Source: Betaproteobacteria bacterium (GTDB lineage Bacteria > Pseudomonadota > Gammaproteobacteria > Burkholderiales > Rhodocyclaceae). Taken from it: a stretch of DNA of 64,000 nt. The first letter of the stretch is position 1. Each line of letters begins with the position of its first letter. The position numbers and the translations under genes were made by a program. Shown one piece after another: positions 45,548-52,714 of this stretch. The notes below the pieces were generated by a model. The model saw only the letters and a program-made list of their open reading frames with translations. It was not told the DNA's origin and ran no database searches. The DNA lies in the NCBI GenBank assembly GCA_016194935.1, contig JACQAO010000070.1, forward strand, positions 62,001-126,000, given 5' to 3'.

Positions 45548-45931
45548 TCAGTCCTTGACGATTATTTTACCGCTCATCTCCTCATGGCCGACGCCGCAGA
45601 AATTGTCGCATAAAAAATCGTACACGCCAGCCTTTTGCGGGGTCAGATGTACGGTGGTGACCTTGCCCGGCGGCAGGTCGACGCGGATATCCAGGTCGGG
45701 AACTTTGAAACCGTGAACAAAATCGAGTGAAGTAAATTCAAGGCGGGCCGGCACGCCTGCCTTGAGAATGATTTCATTGGGCGTGTAGATAAATCGCTTC
45801 GCCACGACTTTGACAACGCGCTCTTTGCCGGTCTTCGGGGCCGCGCTGTGGGCGGCCCCGATCGACACCAAAGCGAGTATCGCCAGACAGGCTGTGCCGA
45901 TTTTCCAGCCTTTGCTGATTTGCAGATCCAT
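45548..45931 (-). CDS. periplasmic cupredoxin with a CuA-type site
   Basis: A 127-residue protein with a signal peptide (ILALVSIGAAHSA) and one cupredoxin domain. The metal ligands match the CuA centre of cytochrome oxidase subunit II: H73 (DFVHGFKVPDLDI), then C108, C112, H116 and M119 in CDNFCGVGHEEM. The oxidase Glu position is N110. Unlike COX2 it has no membrane helices besides the signal, so it should be a soluble or anchored two-copper electron carrier. It begins three bases after the phosphoesterase stop. The electron partner could be the cytochrome c upstream. Function as electron carrier or copper handler is inference. Confidence 0.9.
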   Translation of the reverse strand: MDLQISKGWKIGTACLAILALVSIGAAHSAAPKTGKERVVKVVAKRFIYTPNEIILKAGVPARLEFTSLDFVHGFKVPDLDIRVDLPPGKVTTVHLTPQKAGVYDFLCDNFCGVGHEEMSGKIIVKD

Positions 45932-45934
45932 GCG

Positions 45935-46816
45935 TCAGGCCCGTGTCACCGGAAATTCCGTGATCTTGAGTTGGAACGGTTTGTCTTCTGCTTCCACTTC
46001 ACGAAAGCCAAGTCCGGAAAATGGCGCAGCGGGATTCCAGGGCAGCGGTGTGCGCTTGTCCTGCGATCCCGGCGCGGGCAGCGGAAACACCAGCGACTTG
46101 GCGGAATGGTGCGCGATGTGTCCGGTCATATGGTGGTTTTCCTGATGGATATGACCATAGAACACCGTCACGTTCGGGTACTCCATCAGAATCTGGACGA
46201 CCTTGGCGCCGTCGCGGGTCGCCCAATCCCACTTGGGTACCAGGTCGAACAGCGGGCGATGGGTAAATACCACGATGCGCGCGTCCCTGGCTTGCTTGGC
46301 CAGATCAGCGGCAAGCCAGGCAAGCTGTGCCTCGCCGATGCTGGCGCCGGGATCGGAGACGTTATCCAGAGTGACGAAATGCACGCCCTTGTGATCGAAG
46401 GAGTAGTGGGTTTCACCGAAAAACTCCTTGAAGGCGGCGCCGTTATCCAGGGAAGCGTCATGCTCGCCCGGAATGAAGTGCACATTTTTGACCTTCAGAT
46501 CGCTGACGATGTCGCGGAACTCCGTCAGGCGTTTGCGGCGTTCCTTGGGGTCGTCGGTGGTGTGGGTCAGGTCTCCGGTAAACATGATGAAATCGGGCTG
46601 TAGTTCAAGTCCGTTGACGGTTTCCACTGCTTTGCGCAAGGTATTGTTGGCCTCAGGATTGGCCGGCCCCTGGTAACCCCAATGGGAGTCAGAGAGCTGG
46701 ACGAAATAGAAGTCGTCGTAGGCTGCTGCGGCCTGGGTGATCTGGGACAGTCCCGACAGGAAAACAGCGCCTCCGCCGACGGCGGAAAGTTTCATGAAAT
46801 CGCGGCGATTGATCAT
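45935..46816 (-). CDS. Tat-exported calcineurin-like metallophosphoesterase
   Basis: A 293-residue enzyme with a twin-arginine signal (NRRDFMKLSAVGG), so it folds in the cytoplasm before export. Motifs of the metallophosphoesterase fold are D43 and H45 (LSDSHWG), D82 (FTGDLTH), GEHD (117-120), FTHRPLFD and GHIHQENHH. The usual GNHD is GEHD here, changing a bridging-metal ligand from Asn to Glu. A strong AAGGAG precedes the ATG. It lies between cytochrome c and the CuA protein on one strand. The substrate (phosphodiester, phosphoester or other) is unknown. Confidence 0.88.
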   Translation of the reverse strand: MINRRDFMKLSAVGGGAVFLSGLSQITQAAAAYDDFYFVQLSDSHWGYQGPANPEANNTLRKAVETVNGLELQPDFIMFTGDLTHTTDDPKERRKRLTEFRDIVSDLKVKNVHFIPGEHDASLDNGAAFKEFFGETHYSFDHKGVHFVTLDNVSDPGASIGEAQLAWLAADLAKQARDARIVVFTHRPLFDLVPKWDWATRDGAKVVQILMEYPNVTVFYGHIHQENHHMTGHIAHHSAKSLVFPLPAPGSQDKRTPLPWNPAAPFSGLGFREVEAEDKPFQLKITEFPVTRA

Positions 46817-46961
46817 TAAATGCTCCTTGGCTTGGTTGGAGAAAATGGCTGGAGAGGCGGATACGGATCAATGTCATAGAGAGTCATTGCCCGTCCGTAA
46901 GTAATACCGGAGCAGCAGAGAAATTATTCCCGTGCGATGAATTACGCTGCGTCAGCCAGGA

Positions 46962-47333
46962 TCAGTTGGCTGTCAGCGTTTTAAGGTAGGCAATGATGTC
47001 GCTGCGGTCTTTGGCGCTTGGCGCCGAGATGCCCATTTTCTGTCCCGGAACAAATTTCTCGGGGTTGGCGAGCCAGCGGTCCAGGGTTTTTTCGTGCCAC
47101 ACGATCTGCGAAGCCGTCAGCGCGGGAGAATAGGCGTAGTCGGCGCGTGACGCTGCTTTACGACCGAATACGCCACGGTGGGCCGGGCCGACGCCGTTAT
47201 AGTCTGGGTTGTGGCAAGCCGTGCATAGGCTATCGTAACGCGCCTTGCCGCGCACGGCATCGCCGGCGGCGATAGCGCAAGTGGTGAAAGTCATGATCAG
47301 AATTGCCCCGAGAGCTTTGGTATGATGCGGCAT
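46962..47333 (-). CDS. small c-type cytochrome
   Basis: A 123-residue periplasmic class I cytochrome c. It has a signal peptide (LIMTFTTCAIA), heme motif C37-T-A-C40-H41, and axial M100 in PGQKMGI. The overall shape (GPAHRGVFGRKAAS, RSDIIAYLKTL) is like mitochondrial-type cytochrome c. A ribosome site AAAGGA precedes the ATG. It is the first gene of the minus-strand set with the phosphoesterase and CuA protein, 145 bases apart, and divergent from the ECF sigma gene, so it may be under that sigma factor. Confidence 0.92.
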   Translation of the reverse strand: MPHHTKALGAILIMTFTTCAIAAGDAVRGKARYDSLCTACHNPDYNGVGPAHRGVFGRKAASRADYAYSPALTASQIVWHEKTLDRWLANPEKFVPGQKMGISAPSAKDRSDIIAYLKTLTAN

Positions 47334-47479
47334 GACGAAATTCCTTTCAGTTCGGATTGGTCTGGCACATATCGCAATACTGGTGCGGAGGCGGAGTTAT
47401 TCCGGTTTTTTTTGAAACGGAAATACGTATCAGGCGGGAATATTTTGCCGACTGGCGCGGTCTACCTTGTGAGGGCAGC

Positions 47480-48022
47480 TTGACAGAACAAGCACGACAA
47501 TTTGAATCGGTCGCAATGACTTACCTCAATGCGGCCCATAACCTGGCAAGGTGGCTGGTGCAGGATCAGCAGATTGCACAAGACATGGTGCAGGAGGCCT
47601 ACCTGCGCGCCCTCAAGTACCGTGATAGTTTTCGCGGAGGCGACATGCGGCCCTGGTTTCTGGGGATCGTCCGCAATACCTGCTACACCTGGTTGCAACA
47701 GAGCCGGCAGTGGGCGGATCAGGTCGAGTTCGACGAGGAGCGGGACAGCGGTAATTGTGAGTTGATCTTTGGACAGGCGGAGAGCAATCCCGAAACTTTA
47801 ACCATGCGTAAACAGGAGAGCCTGCACTTGAACCAGTCGATCAATGCCTTGCCTGCGCCGTTTCGTGAAGTATTGATTTTGCGCGAACTGGAGGAACTGT
47901 CTTATGAAGATATTGCCGTGGTGGCGGCGATTCCTGTGGGAACCGTAATGTCGAGATTGTCGCGGGCGCGTGCGATGCTGCGCGCAGCCCTGCAACGCCC
48001 GCATGGCAGGGAGGCGGCATGA
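47480..48022 (+). CDS. ECF RNA polymerase sigma factor
   Basis: A sigma factor of about 180 residues. Region 2 is AHNLARWLVQDQQIAQDMVQEAYLRALKY, and region 4 is LPAPFREVLILRELEELSYE with helix-turn-helix EDIAVVAAIPVGTVMSRLSR. The start is uncertain: TTG 47480 has a spaced GAGGG and gives a plausible N-terminus; ATG 47516 would be shorter; the frame is open to 47357. The stop overlaps the next gene by four bases (ATGA). It faces the cytochrome c/phosphoesterase/CuA genes and is a natural candidate for their control. Confidence 0.9.
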   Translation: MTEQARQFESVAMTYLNAAHNLARWLVQDQQIAQDMVQEAYLRALKYRDSFRGGDMRPWFLGIVRNTCYTWLQQSRQWADQVEFDEERDSGNCELIFGQAESNPETLTMRKQESLHLNQSINALPAPFREVLILRELEELSYEDIAVVAAIPVGTVMSRLSRARAMLRAALQRPHGREAA

Positions 48023-48687
48023 TGGAAAACCGCGAAGACAGCGAGCTTGCCGGTTTGATTAAAAAAAATGCGGACTATTTTGAAGCGCCGCATGATCTGC
48101 GCAACCGTATCAACCAGATACTGGCGCAAGCACCCGCGCAACAGGAACCAGGCAGAGCCGGGCGCTGGCCGGCGTGGCGACAGTGGTGGGGCATGGGCGC
48201 CGCTTTTGCCGTGGGCGTGATGTTGAGCGTGGCGGTGGTCTCCTGGCGTGCGCAGCAGGCCGCGCAGGACGATATGGTCGAACAAGTGGTCGATAGCCAT
48301 ATACGATCCCTGATGGGTACGCATCTGTCGGACATTGCCTCATCCGACCAGCATACGGTCAAGCCGTGGCTCAGCCATCACCTGGATTTTTCACCACCGG
48401 TGGCAGACCTGGCGGCGGCAGGATTCCCGCTGACAGGCGGGCGCATGGACTACATGGAGGGGCATCCAGTCGCGGCACTGGTATACCAGCGGCATTTGCA
48501 TACCATCAACGTATTCGTCTGGCCGCTGCATGGCAAGTCACAGGGCGCGCCTGTATCCGCCATGCTGCGGGGGTTCAATGTTCAGTCCTGGGAAAAGGAC
48601 GGCATGCAATTCTGGGCGGTGTCGGATGTCCAAGCCGACGAGCTGGTAAAGTTTGAATCGCTGCTGCGTGAGCAGTCCGGGCTATAG
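48019..48687 (+). CDS. membrane anti-sigma factor (cysteine-free)
   Basis: A 222-residue protein predicted to bind the ECF sigma factor. A cytoplasmic N-terminal region (YFEAPHDLRNRINQIL) is followed by one helix (about 59-76, GMGAAFAVGVMLSVAVV) and a periplasmic domain of about 140 residues (AALVYQRHLHTINVFVWPL). There is no Cys, so the zinc-binding H-C-C motif of ZAS anti-sigma factors is absent. Coupled translation with the sigma gene supports the role. The signal it senses must act through the periplasmic domain; it is not evident from sequence. Confidence 0.85.
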   Translation: MMENREDSELAGLIKKNADYFEAPHDLRNRINQILAQAPAQQEPGRAGRWPAWRQWWGMGAAFAVGVMLSVAVVSWRAQQAAQDDMVEQVVDSHIRSLMGTHLSDIASSDQHTVKPWLSHHLDFSPPVADLAAAGFPLTGGRMDYMEGHPVAALVYQRHLHTINVFVWPLHGKSQGAPVSAMLRGFNVQSWEKDGMQFWAVSDVQADELVKFESLLREQSGL

Positions 48688-48770
48688 AGCGCCCCTGGCT
48701 TGATCGCGCTAGAATTACCGGTCGCCGCTTATGGCGGAAGATTTTCAATTCGATAGAGACGAGGCATTCA

Positions 48771-49010
48771 ATGAGTACACCGGAAATCGCCGCAAAAAAC
48801 CCGTTCGCAGTCGCCGTCGAGAAAGGCAAGGATTATTATTGGTGCGCTTGTGGCCGCAGCAAGTCACAGCCATTCTGCGACGGCAGCCATAAAGGTACGG
48901 ACTTCGCGCCCGTCAAATTCACCGCAACGGAAAGCAACACCGTCTATTTTTGCGGCTGCAAACAAAGCGGGAACAGCCCGCTTTGCGACGGTACTCACAA
49001 ACGACTGTGA
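48771..49010 (+). CDS. tandem CDGSH iron-sulfur domain protein
   Basis: A 79-residue protein with two complete CDGSH motifs: C25, C27, C36, H40 (CACGRSKSQPFCDGSH) and C61, C63, C72, H76 (CGCKQSGNSPLCDGTH). Each should hold a [2Fe-2S] cluster with three Cys and one His. The protein resembles the inner NEET (CISD3/MiNT-like) class, without a membrane anchor. A GAGACGAGG ribosome site precedes the ATG. It likely acts in redox or Fe-S transfer in the cytoplasm. Its relation to the sigma/anti-sigma genes upstream is unclear. Confidence 0.93.
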   Translation: MSTPEIAAKNPFAVAVEKGKDYYWCACGRSKSQPFCDGSHKGTDFAPVKFTATESNTVYFCGCKQSGNSPLCDGTHKRL

Positions 49011-49027
49011 GGACAGTGAAGTTTCGG

Positions 49028-50209
49028 CTACCTTGCCGGGCGTGAGCGGTCAAGCAGCATAGTGCGAAAAGCGTCGAACGCTTTTTGCATGACCAGTTGT
49101 TTGTACGGAAAGGTATCCACAGGGTCGACTGCGTGGATCCAGCCGCCGCTGTCGGCCTCGAATAACAGCAAGCGGCCGTCGCGCGTCTCGCCGCAATCGA
49201 GAACGACATAATCAAGCCCGAGCCGATCCGCAATGGCATGGAAAACCGCATGGCGCCGGACGGCAAAAGCGTGATCGAAGTTTTCCATCATCGCCGCTTC
49301 CTCGTCGCGCTTTTGCGCGCTGGATGACATGCCCGCAGGAATGTAGTGAACCACCCAACTGTCGGAAATTGCAAGATGACAAACATAGGGCTTGCCATCG
49401 ATCAGGGCGATGCGTGACTTGCGATAAAGCCCGTCTTCGCTCCGATAGTCGATAAATTCGGAGACGTAGAATTCGGTTTCCGGATGAGCATCCAGATACG
49501 CGACGCAATCGGCTGCGGCATCAAGTTTCGCCAGGCCCTTGCCGCCGTGGGTGTCGACCGGGCGGATGGTGGATGGAAAGCGGATTGCGCCCGCCTGCTC
49601 CCGCATCAGCCTGCGGGTCTCGGGGATCAACAGGCCGGGAATATCGTTCAAGAGCCGATAGGCCGTATCGCGCGCGCATCTCGCAATGTGCCGCGGCGGG
49701 TTCAGTATCGGTCGCGCCCAGCCGGCAACCAATGCTTCAGCGTAGTCGAGCAACTGCCGGTTCTTGTCGGACTCGCTGATGGCAATCATTGCGACGTCGT
49801 GATCGGGTATGGTTTCAGGCAATGCCTGGTCCGGCGCCAGGAACAGGAAATCGAGACGGATATCGCTGTTTTCCACGACGAATTCAAGGGGCGTGTTGTC
49901 CATCATATCGCCCGGCCCCATCAGCGCCAGCAGGCGGATCGCCGGGCTTGCAGCGCCGGCGATCCGGTACAGGCGCCGCCTTTCCAGCGCCTTGGCCTGC
50001 ATTTCGATGGCGAACTCGCGTTGGCCGAGGGTTTGCAGAATATAGTACATCTGCATATACATATTCGCGGCATCGGGATCGGCAATCGCCTGGTTGATGA
50101 AATCCGGAATCGACGCTACGTGCATGCGTCCGACATGCGCCGATGAAAGAATCGGAAGAAGGTCGATTTCCGCCAAATGGATTTCAGGCAGTGCGGCAGG
50201 CGTAGCCAT
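49028..50209 (-). CDS. ATP-grasp family protein with helical N-terminal region
   Basis: A 393-residue protein. The first 100 residues are helical and TPR-like (DFINQAIADPDAANMYMQM, QREFAIEMQAKALERRRLY). The C-terminal two-thirds look like an ATP-grasp fold of the RimK/carboxylate-amine ligase type: RPVDTHGGKGLAKLD (ATP lid), FYVSEFIDYRSEDGLYRKSR, and VLDCGETRDGRLLLFEADSG with metal-binding acidic residues near the end. The ATG at 50209 is preferred over a TTG at 50212. The product is unknown; I see no small precursor peptide adjacent. Such enzymes ligate an amino group to a carboxylate, often modifying peptides or proteins. Confidence 0.7.
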   Translation of the reverse strand: MATPAALPEIHLAEIDLLPILSSAHVGRMHVASIPDFINQAIADPDAANMYMQMYYILQTLGQREFAIEMQAKALERRRLYRIAGAASPAIRLLALMGPGDMMDNTPLEFVVENSDIRLDFLFLAPDQALPETIPDHDVAMIAISESDKNRQLLDYAEALVAGWARPILNPPRHIARCARDTAYRLLNDIPGLLIPETRRLMREQAGAIRFPSTIRPVDTHGGKGLAKLDAAADCVAYLDAHPETEFYVSEFIDYRSEDGLYRKSRIALIDGKPYVCHLAISDSWVVHYIPAGMSSSAQKRDEEAAMMENFDHAFAVRRHAVFHAIADRLGLDYVVLDCGETRDGRLLLFEADSGGWIHAVDPVDTFPYKQLVMQKAFDAFRTMLLDRSRPAR

Positions 50210-50233
50210 CAAGCGTATCCGCTCAGCAAGGCG

Positions 50234-51982
50234 CTAAAACGCCAGGAATGGCCCGACGCCGCCCGGAGTGTTGGTTCCGCTGATGGCGGTGAATACCTTG
50301 CGACCGAAAAAGAACGGCAGGCCCCAGTCAAAAGTCGAGCTGCCGAAAATCTTGCCGGACGGGCCGCCGGCAGGAGCCGCTGTTACTCCAGCCTTGAGCG
50401 AATCGACATCGACGATGCTGAAGTTTATCGTAGTGCTGGGACTTCCACTGATGGCTTTTATATTGGCCGAAAGCGCCAGTGGCGTAGTCGGGCAATAAAA
50501 CCCGGTCGACAGGCTGCACTGCGTGATTGAGGCGTCGGCGAAGAAAAAGGCGTTGCTGCCGCTGTCGCTGAAGCTGCGCGAAATCGTCTGGCCCTGATAG
50601 GTCGTGGTGAAGTTGCCGCGACTGTCGACCGCGTAAATCGTGGCGCTTCCCAGTGCATTGTTGGCCTGCGTGCCGATGCCGAAGATCAGCGAGCCGGTGG
50701 GGCTGGTGGCCCCGCTGTTGGCGACGGCAGGCAGGATCAGCAACACGCCGTTGTTGTCTTGCGGGAAATGCGCGACCGGATTGGTCACTGCCTGCCCCGC
50801 CGTAATGGTCGTGCCGGTGCATCCGGAAGTCGAACAGGCGTAATAGGTCGCAGGAATCACGCGGGCGATGCATGCATCGCAGTCATTGACGAACATGCCG
50901 ACGCCCAGAATGCCGTTGGCCCCCAGCTTGGCGGCGGTGCTTTCGTTTGCTCCGGTGTTGCTGCAATCGACGGGAATTGTTGTTGCGCCGCCGGGCTGGT
51001 CACCCATCGTCTGGATGGAGATTGCGGCGGCCACTTCGCCGGCCAGTTTGACATCCGCGCGCCGCACCGTACCCCAGGTAAAACCATCGGCGAACACTCC
51101 GCATTCCCCCAGCTCGTTGCCGCTGGCGTGGAGCACGGCAGGCAGCTTGAGCCCTGCGTTGAGCACGCCGGGGCTCACCAAACGCAGCCCGAAAGAGCCG
51201 GTATCCACGATGACATGATCGATGGTCTGGCAGTTCGAAGAGCCGGGCTCGCAGACAGTCACGCTCACATACGGAACGTTGAGCGTGCCGCCCTTGAGGC
51301 CGCCATCGATGAAGATGGACACCGTGTTGGGAACGGCAGTGACCGAAAGCGTAGCCGAACTGCCGGCGCTGCCGCCTGGGCCGCTACAGTTTATGCCATA
51401 GAGATAGCTGCCGATGGCCGACGGAGAAACCGACAGGCTGCCGGCTGTGGCCTGGGCGCCGCTCCAGGCCCCATTGGCGGTGCAGGCGGTGGCATTGGTG
51501 GTGCTCCAGGTCAGCGTAGCGGCTTGGCCGCTGGTGATGCTGGCGGGGTTCAGGGAAATGGATATGGTGGGCGCCGCTGGCGGCGGTTGAGCGACCACGC
51601 TGAGCGTGGCTTGCGCGTTGCCGCTGCCGCCGGGGCCGGTACAGGTGATCATGTAAGTGTAGCTGCCGGCGACGGTTTGTGTGGTGGCCTGGACGCCGCT
51701 GACCCCGATGGCCTGGTTCCAGGCGCCGCTTGAGGTGCAGGCGGCGGCATTGGTTGCGCTCCAGGTGATGTTGGCGGACTGCCCTGTGGTTACCGACAAC
51801 GGACTCACGGAAATGCTGACGATGGGGGCCGGTGCAGGATCAGCGCCGGGTGCGGGCGCGCCGCCGCCACCGCCGCCGCCGCCACAGGCCGCCAGGGTCA
51901 GGGTCAGGGCGGCAATCGCAAAACCTGCAAGGAGCGTGTGGGGCAAGCGGAATCTGCGCAGTGAGCGATGGTATGCGTGCAT
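50234..51982 (-). CDS. DUF3443 family lipoprotein with Ig-like repeats
   Basis: A 582-residue exported protein. The lipobox is LAAC33, followed by a Gly/Pro stretch. Residues about 48-215 carry two repeats of about 85 residues (SISVSPLSVTTGQSANITWS and ISISLNPASITSGQAATLTW) that look like bacterial Ig/PKD-type modules. Residues about 218-582 are DUF3443, with IDHVIVDTGSFGLRLVSPGV, an aspartic-protease-like D-T-G-S motif. It is paired with a DUF2844 protein gene upstream, ten bases away. The pair is conserved in Burkholderiales; function is unknown. The DTGS triplet suggests a pepsin-like fold, active or not. Confidence 0.88.
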   Translation of the reverse strand: MHAYHRSLRRFRLPHTLLAGFAIAALTLTLAACGGGGGGGGAPAPGADPAPAPIVSISVSPLSVTTGQSANITWSATNAAACTSSGAWNQAIGVSGVQATTQTVAGSYTYMITCTGPGGSGNAQATLSVVAQPPPAAPTISISLNPASITSGQAATLTWSTTNATACTANGAWSGAQATAGSLSVSPSAIGSYLYGINCSGPGGSAGSSATLSVTAVPNTVSIFIDGGLKGGTLNVPYVSVTVCEPGSSNCQTIDHVIVDTGSFGLRLVSPGVLNAGLKLPAVLHASGNELGECGVFADGFTWGTVRRADVKLAGEVAAAISIQTMGDQPGGATTIPVDCSNTGANESTAAKLGANGILGVGMFVNDCDACIARVIPATYYACSTSGCTGTTITAGQAVTNPVAHFPQDNNGVLLILPAVANSGATSPTGSLIFGIGTQANNALGSATIYAVDSRGNFTTTYQGQTISRSFSDSGSNAFFFADASITQCSLSTGFYCPTTPLALSANIKAISGSPSTTINFSIVDVDSLKAGVTAAPAGGPSGKIFGSSTFDWGLPFFFGRKVFTAISGTNTPGGVGPFLAF

Positions 51983-51992
51983 GCCGGATGGC

Positions 51993-52475
51993 TTACTGGA
52001 TATCGTCAGCGGTCATGCCCGCCGGTATCTCATTGGTCAAATAAGCGCGGCCAAAAAAATTCCGCATGTGTCCGCCAGATTCGATCACCAGGTTTTTATC
52101 ACGTAAATTTATCCGGGGCTGCCCGGCATGGACGCTGTTGGCCTGCTGCGCGAGCATGACATCGAAGTAAGTACCCAGCAGCTGCCGCAGATCCGGTTTG
52201 AAGGGGCCGGACCAGGTGACTGCGAACACGTTGCCATTGCCGGTAACATATTGTTTGACGTTGGTGCCGGTGGGGAGCGTGGTCTCGTCTATGGTATAAG
52301 ACGCAGGCATGGAGGCCAGCGCCTGGGCTTTGATGCGGATGCTGTTGGCATCGAGACTTGCCGGCTTTCCCCCCAGGGCGGCCAAAGCCGGCAAGCTAGC
52401 GGCGGCAAGCAGCAATGCTGCCAGCAATGTTGCGAATGCTGTGCGTGCCAGGTGCGTCGGCGGGTCGTTGTGCAT
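51993..52475 (-). CDS. DUF2844 family exported protein
   Basis: A 160-residue protein with a signal peptide (LLAALLLAAASLPALAAL) and a DUF2844 domain (TNVKQYVTGNGNVFAVTWSGPFKPDLRQLLG). It is predicted to be periplasmic or surface-exposed. It is almost always found with DUF3443, as here, which suggests the two act together. Function is unknown. The ATG at 52475 is the natural start. Confidence 0.85.
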   Translation of the reverse strand: MHNDPPTHLARTAFATLLAALLLAAASLPALAALGGKPASLDANSIRIKAQALASMPASYTIDETTLPTGTNVKQYVTGNGNVFAVTWSGPFKPDLRQLLGTYFDVMLAQQANSVHAGQPRINLRDKNLVIESGGHMRNFFGRAYLTNEIPAGMTADDIQ

Positions 52476-52654
52476 ATTCGATTAAGTGGCTGGCGGCTGG
52501 TCTCGATAATGGGTGATTCTAATGGAAAGTCAGTTTGCATCTCCATGGAAAATTGTAGCCAAATGTCTCCAGTGAAAACATGCGGCGAGCGGCCCGATCT
52601 GTGTCGATCCGGGTGCGGCAATGAAGTATCATTATGCCTTCGCACCAATGCGCA

Positions 52655-52682
52655 GCCAGCAGCCCTTTGCGGGGCTGCTGGC
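52655..52682 (+). repeat. perfect 11-bp hairpin in the pntA leader
   Basis: GCCAGCAGCCC (52655-52665) and GGGCTGCTGGC (52672-52682) form a perfect stem with a six-base loop, 32 bases before the pntA ATG. No T-run follows; it may be a leader structure or an attenuator-like element. Confidence 0.65.
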
Positions 52683-52714
52683 GTGTTTACCACAAATATC
52701 CGGGGAGTAAAAAC

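Noticed and set aside
45548-45931. Reading the cupredoxin as an ordinary cytochrome oxidase subunit II fragment
   Set aside because: It has its own signal peptide, normal start and stop, no membrane anchor helices and no other oxidase genes around; it is a complete small protein.
50759-51733. A 324-codon open frame on the plus strand
   Set aside because: Antisense to the DUF3443 gene; rich in Gly/Ala/Arg with no motif.
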